Assembly: GCA_028565635.1 (NCBI GenBank)
Contig: JAOXYB010020126.1
Location: 1-17,642 of the forward strand
Reading direction: 5' to 3'
From: Phoronis ovalis
Lineage: Eukaryota; Phoronida; Phoronidae
Length of the DNA: 17,642 nt
Below, piece after piece: positions 1 through 9,426 of the stretch. Positions within the stretch are counted from its first letter, which is position 1, and each line of letters begins with the position of its first letter. A program made the position numbers and the translations under genes. The notes beneath the pieces were generated by a model. The model had not been told where the DNA came from and searched no databases. It saw only the letters and a list, made by a program, of their open reading frames with translations.

Positions 1-257
1 GGGATAATTTTTTTTTATATGCTTTTTATTTTCACAATTTCACATAAAAATTACACCCATTCCATGCTAAGAAACAAGACGGAAAACTACATACATCATA
101 TAGCCTGCCCACATGAAAACCTGATTACAATTGCTTTGCCTGGTAATTGTACCCATGCTTATGTCGTAATTTTCTAAAAGTTTGATCAACAAAAAGGGAT
201 TAAAGTTTACAAAACTGTTTTAACTGCCAAAATATCCCCCCCCCCCTTAATATTCAC
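1..257 (-). other. Start of DYNC2LI1 intron 7, no gene seen
   Basis: AT-rich non-coding sequence with an 11-base C run at 236-246. No further DYNC2LI1 exon could be recognised here. Confidence 0.6.
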
Positions 258-444
258 CATATGATCCACCCCTATTCTGTCCCAGGTCTTCTGTTTTAGT
301 TTTTTACTGATTTCAGGATCACTGGCTTTCGCTTCTTTGACAACTGTATCAATTCGAATGCGTGCTTCAGACAGAAACTTCTCGAGGGTAAACCATAATT
401 CATTAGGCAGAGACAGGTCAAGCACAATAACTAGAGATGTTGAA
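258..444 (-). CDS. DYNC2LI1: DYNC2LI1 coding exon 7
   Basis: Acceptor CTTTTAG before 444. The first base completes the Leu codon from exon 6, then STSLVIVLDLSLPNELW and a charged helix ending KLKQKTWDRIGVDHM, aligning with human VLDLSKPNDLW..RQKIWNNMPKDH. I place the donor at ATG|GTGAAT (257-256) because the reading beyond it runs into an 11-C tract and no longer resembles the family. Confidence 0.88.
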
Positions 445-3400
445 CTAAAAGTATAAAAAAATATATATAATTCTTATTTCTTCCTTTTTAATGACATGAT
501 ATTTATCAATGATTTGTACCAAAACTCCTCTTTATCAGATTTTTTTTTAAACAAGCAAATAACAAAGAGTTTATCAAAAGACTTACTTTGAACAATGAAT
601 AAAAGTAACAAACAGTACAACATTCATTAGGAATAGAAACCTTAACTTTCAAGTCTCATCTGCAAGGGGACATCGTGAGATTGTTACATAGCCTACCATT
701 CGATGCATTTAAAAATATCATTTCTTAATCAAAAACATTTTATTTCAACGTCATCTACATTTTCCAACCTTGCTGAGGATTTAGTATTAATTATTTGTCA
801 CGTTTTTTATTTTGTAGCAGAAAAAATATGCATACAACTATTTTACATCCTGTATGAATGTTGGTATATCCCACATGAGTATTGTTCCCCCAGTGAGGAA
901 CATGTTAAGAAATTACATTTAGAAAGGGTCCTAATATGCAACAAAATGAAAGTTATATAAAAGTAAATTCACACTACTCTGCACAGATTAGTATAATGGT
1001 GTTATCAATGTCAGAAATTTTAAAGCAAAAGTTGACCCAGTCTGACTAAATCCATCCGTTAGTACTTCATGCCTTCTCAACATCTGGGCTTAACCATAGT
1101 CAATGTTACGTTGTTATATTTCTTCAATTTAAGAAGAGCGAAATAAATACGTCATTAAACTTTAGACCCTACTTTGTCCACTGTTATACATATTATTGTA
1201 AGCTACAATTTGATTGGTTTCAAGATTTTCGTGGATACTTTAATTTATACATAATTAAAGGGATTATATCGAGATAATGAACAAATATTTAAGTCAAGAC
1301 TTTAGTTGAGATGGTATGGAACACTAACGGATGGATTTATTCAGACTGAAGTTCACAAAGTACGTATCAAAAGCATTGTAAACATGCCATATATTAACAG
1401 TTTTTTTAGAATTGTGTCATATATTTAACACTTCTAGATGAATGATGTATTGAGTCACATTAATTGTTAACTGATATTCACATCCCATGTATATCATTTC
1501 ATATTCTAAATTTATCAAGAATTTTTTTTCAAAAAGTCACATAAAAATTGAATTCTAAAATGTTATTGATGGTGATATAATATGTTAGAACAGAACAGTT
1601 TTCTAGTCATTTATGTATAAATATTTGGGAGATTGACCAATGCCTGGAGTGACAAAACAACTTCAAGTTATTCGTAGCTTTTAGCTAGAGTTTGGATGTT
1701 TTTGCATCAATGTGACAACATTGTAGGTGCTTTTATGGTTTTTAAGAGTATGAGTTTGAATTTGCTATGTATTGCAATATCCACCAGCTATTTTAATTGC
1801 TGAAGAAAATTGTGACGGTTAATTATAGATGATGTACTGTTTACTTATTATAATATAATGTAATAAACTTTAACAGGACTGAAAATTATGGTGAAAGAAA
1901 AATATTTGAATATTGCCATAAAAATATAAGATTTCCAATATAAATTTAGTCTAAAAGTGAATTTTACTTCTGAACAAGGACAGTTTTAGATGTTATTACA
2001 CAAGAACTTTATAAGAAAGCATTACCGAAAGCTATCTTTGCCCAAGGTAAGATTCATTTTTTGGACTTAATTTATATTAGATTATAATTATCTAGTCACT
2101 GAACTAATATGTCACCAAATGAACATTAATATACTTCTGATACTATAATAATACTATTCAATTAATATATGTTTATTTTATCACATATTTATGTATCCAA
2201 CAATAGTGTACAATAGATATTATGTAAACCAGAAAGTGTTATACATTGTCTCGGTATGTCTACTTAATCAAATTTTTCATATTTTTTTTAGAATTTACAA
2301 TCATCTCTTACATAATTACTACTTTAATCAGACTTACCAATGTTTTTGAACTTCATATCAAGTTTTTTTTACTTACCCATTAATAATTATTATAACCTTA
2401 CAGAAAGTTAAAAGAACCTTACATTATTACATAATTACAACAGGTGGCTATGTTCAATTATTATATTATTACAAACATTGGGATAAATGTCAATATGTTC
2501 ATTTAACCTTTACATTTAAATAACATGATAACAACACCACATATAAATTTATTTCAGGCAGGCACAGATACAGAGTAGAGTTGTGACCGTTTTCTAAATT
2601 AGTGTTGTTTCTTCCCACCAAGTCACCATGACCATTTAGAAATAGCAATTTGATTACTCTAAACACGCCTAGCTTTATATGTAACAAACTAGGTCCTTAC
2701 CATCTCAGGTGTTTGATATTTGCCCCGGGGGGGTGGTCAATATGAAAGTGGGTACCCATGTTCCAACATGACTTTTCAAAAAAGCCCCTAACGAAGTGAA
2801 ATTCTGCAAAATATACATCCCTAAGGAAGTGATTTTTTTTAATACACCCCCTAAGGAAGTGCTTTATTGAAAAAATACAGCCCTAAGGAAGTGGATCATG
2901 TGATATCTGAACCCTGACCTGACCAATCGTATGCCGTGTTTTAAAAGGTCATTCTCAAAATAGCATCATTTCAGGAAGTAACTTTCATATGACGGGGAAT
3001 ACACATTCTGGTAAACATATTAAGTTTTCTTGACTGTATTTACACCCCTAAAAAAGTGAAATTTTAACGATTACCCTAACAAAGTGAAACTTCCAAACAA
3101 CACCCCTTAGGAAGTGTCACACCTCCAAAAAAACACCCCTTTTCGTGATTTTAGCCAAAAAACAGACCCTAAGCACATAACGTGCGTTACGCCCCGGCGG
3201 TTCGAAATACATACCCTTTTGTTGGAACATGCGAACCCACTTTCATATTGACCACCCCCCCGGGATATTTGCATACTGGTACTTCTTTATTAACTATTTA
3301 ATTTGTGTTAAGACCCACCAACAAAACTTCAGATTTATTGTTTAAGATTACATACTTGACACGTTTTAATTTAATTTTTTCTTTTTAAAATTTTGAAAAC

Positions 3401-6400
3401 AAATACTTTCAATTTTTTGTAAATTGTAAAAAATTGAAAAATTATATTTAAAAAAAATTAAATAATAATTATGAAACAAGGATTTTGAGGGAAAATATTC
3501 AGTTTGTACATTTCTAATCATCACATATATTACCCCGATCTCATCTATATTAAATAATAAAATTTTTCTCAGATCTGCAAAATGTATATATAACTAGAGC
3601 CAAGTGACAGCATGAGATATAAGAACACTTGGAATGGATCGTTTATTTCTTACTTTAGGGAATCTGCGTCCCTATTTAGAGAAGCTGGGATTGAGAACTG
3701 ACTACTTTAGTTTTAGTGTTGGAAGCTGAACTTAATTCCTGGGTCTTGATTTTTATCAGAAAATAAATTTCTGGTTGCTCCTTATTATTAAATTTGTTAT
3801 TTCTATGTTATTTCTCATTAATGTAACATTTGATATATTTGTTTTTAAGAAATATCAACACATGTCATGTTATGTAATTAAGCTTTATTATCTTGCTGTT
3901 GCTAATGCTGTTAAAGAGATGGATTAAATTTGGTATGTGAGATTACTGAATACATGAGTAGGAACATTCATTAACATATTATAGCCAGTACATTCAAAAA
4001 GTTAATCCAAGCTCATATGGGTAAAGCAAACAAGGAACAAAGAAACCACTCTGAACAGGTCATAGCCTAGGAAAATGGTTAAGGATTAACCCTTGACCGT
4101 TTTCCAAGAAACAAGAAACCTGATTTTCATAGGGTCTTAATGGAATGTTTTCTCCCAGAAATTTTGTGACCGTGTTCTAGAAAATGATGGAAATCCCCTT
4201 ATATCCGCACCTGTCAGGTATATAAACTGGATAAATGTTTTCACATAGCAGTTCTGGAAATTATAATATAACATACCTGTCTTTTCGTAAAGTATTGTAT
4301 TCTCTGATTTGTGAGTTATTATTTAAATCAAAGCCTGCAAGCTCAAAAAGGTTTTCAAATAATTCTGTAATATTTATATTTTCTTTAGCAGAAGTAGAAA
4401 AGTGTTTATATCCCAATTTCTGACATAACATGTCTACATCACTGTAACAAAGTTTTTTTTGACAAAATGTCCAATTTGTTTCCAACAATAAGCACTGGTA
4501 TCTTTGCTTCTTCACCTTTAATGCTTCTGATCTCTTGTCCAAGATGTTTAACCAAGTCAAGGGAATTCTCTTTTTCAAACGAGTAAACTAAAACAAATGC
4601 ATGACCTTTCTCAATCGCCAGTCTTCTCATAGCTGGGAATTCATATGAACCAGCAGTATCGAGCACTTCAACAATAACATGGTGGTCAGCAATAATACAT
4701 TGCTCTTCATATAATTGATCTAATGTGGGTTTGTGTTTAGGGATAAAAATACCTGATACTAAAATTGTGATATTATATTTGTTTTTCCAACACCACCTGC
4801 TCCCATCACCACAATTCGAAACCGAACTATCGAACTTCTACGTGCCCATCGTCGCTTGAATGAACTACTCTTCTCAAAATCATGCCTTTTGATGTAACTG
4901 TTGTCTGCGGGAGAAATTCTCTCTTTTTTTTTCATTACTGTTGACATCTTGTGATATGTATTTCACTATGATTTAGTGGCTAGCACCACAAGTGAACTTT
5001 ATTTGATACACTTTTTTAACACTTGTACTAATGTTGTAAAACGTCTATACTCAACAATTATTTTTGAATACTTCTAAGTTTGATACAGTTTTTCTCTCAA
5101 TACAGTACGCTAAGCTCCTTGTTTAGATGGGGGCATGTTTATTTAAGAGGATATTAACATATAATTGCCTGCATTTATAGCCACCACAATCTCAGATATA
5201 ATGTATGTTATATAAAAAATAGCCAGTTTTACAATCTTATCTTGCAGTAGCCAATTAGAGGCAAGTATTCTTGTGGCAGCCAATTGAAGGAAGCCTTACA
5301 GTTATACGTATTTATGCTGTGTATAAAGTAGAAGGAATTATGTAAAAAAAGTGCTTTAATTGATGCGGATATGCTGTGTCAGAAATTAACACTTTGCTGT
5401 GTCCTTGCTTTTTCTTTTTCATTTCATTTTTCATCAGTGACAGCTGCTTGATACAAAATGTTAAAAAAACTAAAATTTCTTTTCTTTCCAAGCTAATTTA
5501 CAAGATTTTCACCATTTGAGTAATGCCTTCTAACTTTTTAAAGAAGATTCTTTTTTGCAAATAATAAAGGCTAAAATATTTTGTAAGTACATAAAAAATA
5601 TAAGGATATCATTGTAAAAATTACTTTGATGACTATATGTTCACTTTTTAATTGTTGACAAAACAGCAGCGTAAAGTGTGTTTCAGTCAGAAAATAAAGA
5701 AAATCAGTCTCAAAGCAAACAAATATTTGGTACAAAATAAATTTTCAATTCTTTTGATTGCATTTATATTTGAGTGAATAAACCCAGAAAATCACAGCAT
5801 CAGTGTACAATTAATCCTAAAATATCACACATTCTTTGAATATTATTTTATATAGAAAATTTTTTTGTCAATATTGTGTGTTGTGACAAACAGTGTTGCA
5901 TAGCGTAATAGCAAGGCTGATCTAATGAAGATTGGGTAATATTGTTGTAACCTTTCAAAATTTTATCAGTACATTGTATTAAAATGTTATCTTCCTTTAC
6001 AATTTATGTATAAATCATTTCATTCATTTTTTCATAAGAAAAATACAAAAATTAAGAGAATTGCGACAGCTAATGACAAAATAAAATTAAGGAGGTTAGT
6101 ACCATTTGGGACAACTTATTCACACTTTACACTGGCTACAAGTTTAATATATATTTTTGGAATTTTATATGGATATCACTGTAAAAGTCACTTTAATAAT
6201 TAGCTTATCTGTTATATTATTATGCAATCAACAAGGAGGCTATTTTTGTGCAACAATTCACTTTTTAAAAACATAAACTAAAAAATTATTCCCCAAACCC
6301 TTGCAGTTGCAAAGCTAAAACTTGCTTTAGTTGCTATTGAAGTGGAAGGGGAATTAATCCATTGTGTTTTTCTGCCATATGTTGCTAAAAATTGTACTTA

Positions 6401-8922
6401 CAGAATTGTGTCAGGATTAATTGGAATATCCATTAGTTTAGATAGCCATGTGCCTCCTCCAAGCTCCCAAATATGGGCCACATCTTTTGCCTAAAACAAT
6501 AGTGTGAAAAGTGTCATAATTATTTCAAAATATTTCACATATTTGTTCAAATAAATTATTCACTGTTTTGGATGCAGCAACTATTAGCTAAAATCATCAG
6601 GAATACACAAAAAAGGTTACAGGCTTTGGAACAAATGTTCTAGTTGTCTGCAATCTCGACAATTAAATGCTATTTTGAATATGGATTACAATCCAAAATA
6701 TTTAAAATTTTAAAAACTAATTACACTTCAAAGGTTTCTGAATTGATAGTATTTTATTGTACAACTTTGATTACCACGTACTATATTGTGCCCTCTAGCG
6801 CGCCTTCCATATGTGTATTCTAGTGCTGTAGTTGGCTTTGTTGCTTCATCTCTATAAATCAAAAAACAGACAAAAACAGAATTTGCAGAAAGCATCATTT
6901 AAAGATGGCACACCATTTCAATAATTGGCATATTTAATCATTCTAACAAGTGATAGCTCATCATCATCTATGATGACTCATTCTGAATAGGAGGTCTCTG
7001 GCAGGACAGAATGGTGATAGCTACTCTGCGTGTATAAGCTAAGCTATCATTCTGCATCATCACGCCTATTGGTATCTTATGCTTATCAAAGCTTAAATTG
7101 ATAAATGATCCAGAAAATAATATGTTCATTTGATAGTTTTCTATTTCAGAGAGTGAATTTGATTTTTAGAGATTAGGCTTATTTTAGAAAAATTTTGATG
7201 AATGAAGCATCAAAAATAATTTTTTGAAATTTACAAAGTTGACGGAACATCGCACTATGTATATCTGAACAAATAAAAGTAATTCATGTACTCGCTGAAA
7301 ATGATCAGATAATTTGCTGAGTGGGAATAAGCTAATGAATTGATCTTACCTGTCCAAAAATCGCAAAATAATAGACGTCTTGCCCTGAAATAAAGATAAA
7401 TAAATACTAAAAAAGTGCAAATGAACACTTCAAAGTAACTTTTTTGATAACTTGACAATGGCTTCAGAAAACTCCTACCAAAATTCAGACTTTCTGCAAT
7501 TACATAATCTAAAAATTTGAATTATTCTGAAACTCTAGATCATCAAACAACAAGTTACAAGCACACCAATTGAAATTATTTATACTAATAATTCCCATAG
7601 AAATCTTGTTTCTTTTTATTCCAAAATTTAACTCGAAAAATCATTTTTTGATATCTTTTTAGGATTTGTAAATTTATTTTACATTTAATAGTGTCAAACA
7701 TCTCAATTTCACTGGAACTTCTCTTTGCCAATGGAAAATTGAAGAACAGATTTCCTGTCACTGTAAAAGAATACTTCTCTTGGAGGTTGCCATAAAGTTA
7801 CAGTGTATACTTACAGATTGTTTACTGCCAACAAATAGAATACTTGACTCTTCAGATGGTTGTGAACCCTCTACAAAAGGCGATTGTATTAGATGAAATA
7901 TATATTTTATCAAACATGCAATGGGTTTTGATGTTTTTTATTATATATATTTCCACAAAAATACAAAATAAACAATTTTTCCTATATTCATGATAAATTG
8001 TACTGTGTGAAATATATATTTTAACAAACAAGCAAGAAATTACGATGTTGTTTTTTTTTAATAAATAAATATATTTTCACAAAAACAAAAAAATTAACAA
8101 CTTTTCTAAGATTCATGGCACTTTAATGGTATGTTCAACAATAGGATAGATTGATGCAATAAATTTTATTTTTAAAATTCTAGTACATTTAAAAAAAATA
8201 CTAATTAAAACAAAAATTTACCTCCTCCAGGTTGGTTAGCACAGTCTATTGCAATATCCCATAGACTTTTATCTGTCCTATAAATACAACAGAAGGTATG
8301 AAAGCAATGAATTTGTGAAAAGAATTATAAAACAATGGAGTGACTTAGGTTATGCACTTTGTATGTGAGGTAACAACTCCAAGATCTATTTGTCCAGTTT
8401 AAGAACCAAATATTTGTTTATTCAAGGTCACGGGGCGAGGGCCTTAATTTCTTTTTTATAATGGTATCAGGAATAAAAGTAAATATTTTCCGCTTTGTTG
8501 CTTAACATATGTAACCATGTATGGTGGCTTGATTATGTGAAGGAATATTGTATCCTGCAGTTCCAGAATTTGAGATTCAGCTGTGACAAGGTTTCTGTAA
8601 TGTACTGACTTGTGTTTTACCGGGCTCTTTCATTTTTGCGTGTGCACTAATATTTGCTCTAGATCCGACTTCCAGATGAGGACTTAAAAACTAAATAGAC
8701 TCATTAAAGAACAGCTGTTGACGTTGATAACTAACCATCAGCGGTTAATATTCAATACCTCGGTTCAATACACTTAAAAATTGACTACAAAACGAAGACT
8801 CTTTTTAATCAGTGGAATTTGGATGTCTTAGTTTTTGTAGTAGCACAGTATTAAGTACCACCTGAAACCCAAAAACAATCGAATGCACGCATGAAAACGG
8901 TTTCACATTACCCTTTCGACAT
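258..8922 (-). CDS. DYNC2LI1: Cytoplasmic dynein 2 light intermediate chain 1, 5' portion (7 exons, partial)
   Basis: Subunit of cytoplasmic dynein-2, the retrograde intraflagellar transport motor of cilia (family knowledge). Seven exons on the minus strand join in one frame: 8922-8912, 8277-8222, 7870-7815, 7384-7350, 6851-6782, 6490-6402 and 444-258. Introns read GT..AG, with phases agreeing at each junction. The joined protein starts MSKGTDKSLWDIA, like the human N-terminus (SETLWEIA). It carries a Walker A motif GSKQSGKT at about residues 37-44, then KPTTALEYTYGRRARGHN (human KPTLALEYTYGRRAKGHN), KDVAHIWELGGGT and VIVLDLSLPNELW. The family is about 350 aa, so roughly the first half is here and the C-terminal exons lie left of base 1. 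Intron 6 is ~6 kb and contains a Ras-like coding block and two transposon-like elements. No frame break is seen in the exons. Identification is secure; the last donor (ATG|GTGAAT) is the least certain boundary. Confidence 0.93.
1038..1081. repeat. Left inverted repeat of the 311-bp element
   Basis: Pairs with 1305-1348. The outer 26 bases match with one difference; the inner part is looser (about 13 of 18). Confidence 0.7.
1305..1348. repeat. Right inverted repeat of the 311-bp element
   Basis: Reverse-complement partner of 1038-1081, ending TTATTCAGACTG. Confidence 0.7.
2724..2768. repeat. Left 45-bp terminal inverted repeat
   Basis: Matches the reverse complement of 3220-3264 at 43 of 45 positions. 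The outermost 30 bases are identical. Confidence 0.9.
2786..3177 (+). repeat. Degenerate ~30-bp direct-repeat array, core CCCTAAGGAAGTG
   Basis: Cores start at 2786, 2819, 2849 and 2881, then at 3046, 3074, 3104, 3137 and 3167, giving spacings of 33, 30, 32 and then 28, 30, 33, 30. All copies are in the same direction, with variants such as CCCTAACGAAGTG and CCCTTAGGAAGTG. The last two copies are strongly decayed. The 165-bp gap between the blocks is about 5.5 periods and holds a possible relic (TCAGGAAGTAAC near 2970). Confidence 0.82.
3220..3264. repeat. Right 45-bp terminal inverted repeat
   Basis: Partner of 2724-2768; ends GACCACCCCCCCGGG immediately before the right copy of the ATATTTGC duplication. 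Confidence 0.9.
4277..4947 (-). pseudogene. Ras-family small GTPase coding block with two frame breaks, nested in DYNC2LI1 intron 6
   Basis: A small GTPase of the Ras family, closest by eye to the Ras-dva / RASD / Di-Ras group. From ATG 4947 it encodes a basic leader (KRRWARRSSIVRF) and the G1 P-loop GAGGVGKT. The frame stops at TAG 4761-4759, and a second frame resumes with GIFIPKHKPTLDQLYEE (switch I), G3 LDTAGSYEFPAMRRLAI, and G4 VGNKLD. The frame breaks again in an 8-A run (plus strand 4453-4460), and the third frame carries G5 STSAKENINITELF. It ends at a strong donor, GACAG|GTATGT (4277/4276), so at least one more exon for the C-terminal tail is expected to the left; I did not find it. 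All five G motifs survive, so the decay is recent or the breaks are assembly errors. The ~3 kb of other coding sequence here has no frameshift, which favours a pseudogene. PKH..T and DTAGSY.FPAM are the Ras-dva-like features. Subfamily is unsure. Confidence 0.72.
6402..6490 (-). CDS. DYNC2LI1: DYNC2LI1 coding exon 6 (WELGGG motif)
   Basis: Acceptor GTTTTAG, donor CT|GTAAGT. It encodes AKDVAHIWELGGGTW, followed by LSKLMDIPINPDTI and two bases of a Leu codon. This is the Walker B-like WELGGG region of the DLIC family. Confidence 0.95.
6782..6851 (-). CDS. DYNC2LI1: DYNC2LI1 coding exon 5
   Basis: Acceptor TTTATAG, donor ATA|GTACGT. It encodes the end of an Arg codon followed by DEATKPTTALEYTYGRRARG and HNI, near-identical to the family's switch-like segment. 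Confidence 0.94.
6986..7073. repeat. Imperfect hairpin in DYNC2LI1 intron 4
   Basis: CAGAATGGTGATAGCT (7007-7022) pairs with AGCTATCATTCTG (7042-7054) with a 3-base bulge. The pairing extends outward to AATAGG (6986) and CCTATT (about 7065-7070). Looks like a small foldback or MITE remnant. Confidence 0.4.
7350..7384 (-). CDS. DYNC2LI1: DYNC2LI1 coding exon 4 (second half of P-loop, 35 nt)
   Basis: A 35-nt microexon with acceptor TTATTTCAG and donor GACAG|GTAAG. It encodes GKTSIILRFLD plus two bases of an Arg codon, completing the Walker A motif (human GGKTTIILRCLDRD). Confidence 0.92.
7815..7870 (-). CDS. DYNC2LI1: DYNC2LI1 coding exon 3 (first half of P-loop)
   Basis: Acceptor TTTTGTAG, donor TCT|GTAAGT. 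It encodes EGSQPSEESSILFVGSKQS, so the Walker A motif is split by intron 3 between GSKQS and GKT. Confidence 0.92.
7894..8121. repeat. Diverged ~114-bp tandem duplication in DYNC2LI1 intron 2
   Basis: TGAAATATATATTTTA starts at 7894 and again at 8008. Both copies continue with CAAAC..GCAA, a T-rich stretch, ATATATTT(C)CACAAAAA, and a TTTTCCTA/TTTTCTAA..ATTCATG end. Two units of about 114 bp with many differences. Confidence 0.65.
8222..8277 (-). CDS. DYNC2LI1: DYNC2LI1 coding exon 2
   Basis: Acceptor TTTATAG precedes 8277 and donor GAG|GTAAAT follows 8222. It encodes TDKSLWDIAIDCANQPGG, matching the conserved (E/K)SLW(D/E)IA start of the family; it ends one base into a codon. Confidence 0.88.
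8912..8922 (-). CDS. DYNC2LI1: DYNC2LI1 coding exon 1 (11 coding nt)
   Basis: ATG at 8922-8920, then TCG AAA GG followed by donor GTAATG. The phase (two bases left over) fits the acceptor at 8278: GG|G ACA GAT AAA gives MSKGTDK. The exon is chosen because it supplies a Met, the right phase and a good donor directly upstream of the recognisable SLWDIA segment. Its 5' UTR end is unknown. Confidence 0.75.
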
Positions 8923-9426
8923 ATTTTAACGACTCGCTCTCAGTTCTGCAAAACAATTCAAGAAATAGACTGAAAATAACCAAAAAAATCTATTCAAACA
9001 TCAAAATGCAAAGCTTCTGTGACAACCATCCGGTGGAATTTGAGTGCCGCATTGGCAGTTCCTACCAAAATAATATTTTACGATAAAGAGTAATTTCTTT
9101 AAAAAAATATTATAATCTTGCAAAAAAACAATAAGGTTGATTTTACATTGGATATATTTCTGTTTGCTTTAAATATAAAAGATTATTGTCTTTGACAACA
9201 TGAAATGTATTTTGGTACGTCATTTAAAGTATAATTAGGTTAATAAATAATAAGAAATAAATATAGCTTATGCAAGCAAAGCCTTCTTTAAAGTTCATTT
9301 GGTACAATTTATACAAATAAAACACAATTTTTGGTATATTTAGCAAAGTTTAAATTATCATTTTTGTATTTTATAATCAGCTATTCAACTGATGATCAAG
9401 TAGTGTAAGCCTGACAATTTGTCACA
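8923..9426. promoter_or_regulatory. Gap between divergent start codons of DYNC2LI1 and KIFBP (candidate bidirectional promoter)
   Basis: 504 bp separate the DYNC2LI1 ATG (minus, 8922) from the KIFBP ATG (plus, 9427), so both promoters and 5' UTRs must lie here or overlap the genes. Most of it is AT-rich; scattered CpGs occur at about 8931-9050. I looked for an RFX X-box palindrome, expected upstream of ciliary genes, and found no convincing one. The role is inferred from geometry alone. Confidence 0.5.

Larger units (their letters stand above)
1038..1348. mobile_element. 311-bp MITE-like element with ~26-44-bp terminal inverted repeats
   Basis: The left end reads CAGTCTGACTAAATCCATCC; the reverse complement of the right end reads CAGTCTGAATAAATCCATCC. 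The pairing continues through GTTAGT and, more loosely, for about 18 further bases. Flanks AAGTTGAC (1029-1036) and AAGTTCAC (1349-1356) match at 7 of 8 positions, a plausible decayed 8-bp target duplication offset by one C on the left. There is no ORF inside, so it is non-autonomous. An 8-bp duplication would suit hAT, while a CAGT start also occurs in Tc1/mariner; superfamily is not decided. Confidence 0.7.
2724..3264. mobile_element. 541-bp TIR element with 8-bp target duplication and internal ~30-bp repeat array
   Basis: Bounded by the perfect 8-bp direct repeat ATATTTGC at 2716-2723 and 3265-3272. The termini are 45-bp inverted repeats (2724-2768 and 3220-3264) with two mismatches, starting CCCGGGGGGGTGGTCAATAT. 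The interior has no transposase ORF, so the element is non-autonomous. Between the termini a core CCCTAAGGAAGTG recurs in one orientation at about 30-bp intervals. The 3180-3205 stretch is CpG-bearing and unlike the AT-rich surroundings. The 8-bp duplication resembles hAT or P-type insertion, but the terminus is not the usual hAT CAG start, so I leave the superfamily open. Confidence 0.88.
445..6401 (-). other. DYNC2LI1 intron 6 (~6 kb)
   Basis: Intron between donor GTAAGT at 6401 and acceptor CTTTTAG at 445. Apart from the three insertions described separately (Ras-like block, 541-bp TIR element, 311-bp inverted-repeat element) I see only AT-rich sequence with short chance ORFs. It is about ten times longer than the other introns of this gene, whose sizes are roughly 290-635 bp. 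Confidence 0.8.

Noticed and set aside
236-246. 11-base C run as a regulatory tract
   Set aside because: It lies just inside the predicted intron after exon 7 and is best treated as a simple homopolymer.
703-960. 85-codon plus-strand open frame
   Set aside because: AT-rich, hydrophobic chance composition, no family resemblance, and located antisense within DYNC2LI1 intron 6.
2499-2687. Possible C-terminal tail exon of the Ras-like block
   Set aside because: It lies on the right strand and side, but I see no good acceptor, no frame match and no convincing CAAX-type ending.
2786-3177. CRISPR-like spacing of a short direct repeat
   Set aside because: The cores are degenerate, the spacers are AT-rich and similar to one another, and the array sits inside a terminal-inverted-repeat element in an animal intron.
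6006-6203. 65-codon plus-strand open frame
   Set aside because: Low-complexity Lys/Ile/Phe-rich AT sequence inside an intron, with no recognisable motif.
7255-7458. 67-codon minus-strand open frame
   Set aside because: It reads DYNC2LI1 exon 4 in a wrong frame and runs into intron; the P-loop frame is the correct one.
8923-9426. RFX X-box in the divergent promoter
   Set aside because: Partial matches such as the GACAACCATCCGG segment near 9021 lack a proper pair of half-sites.
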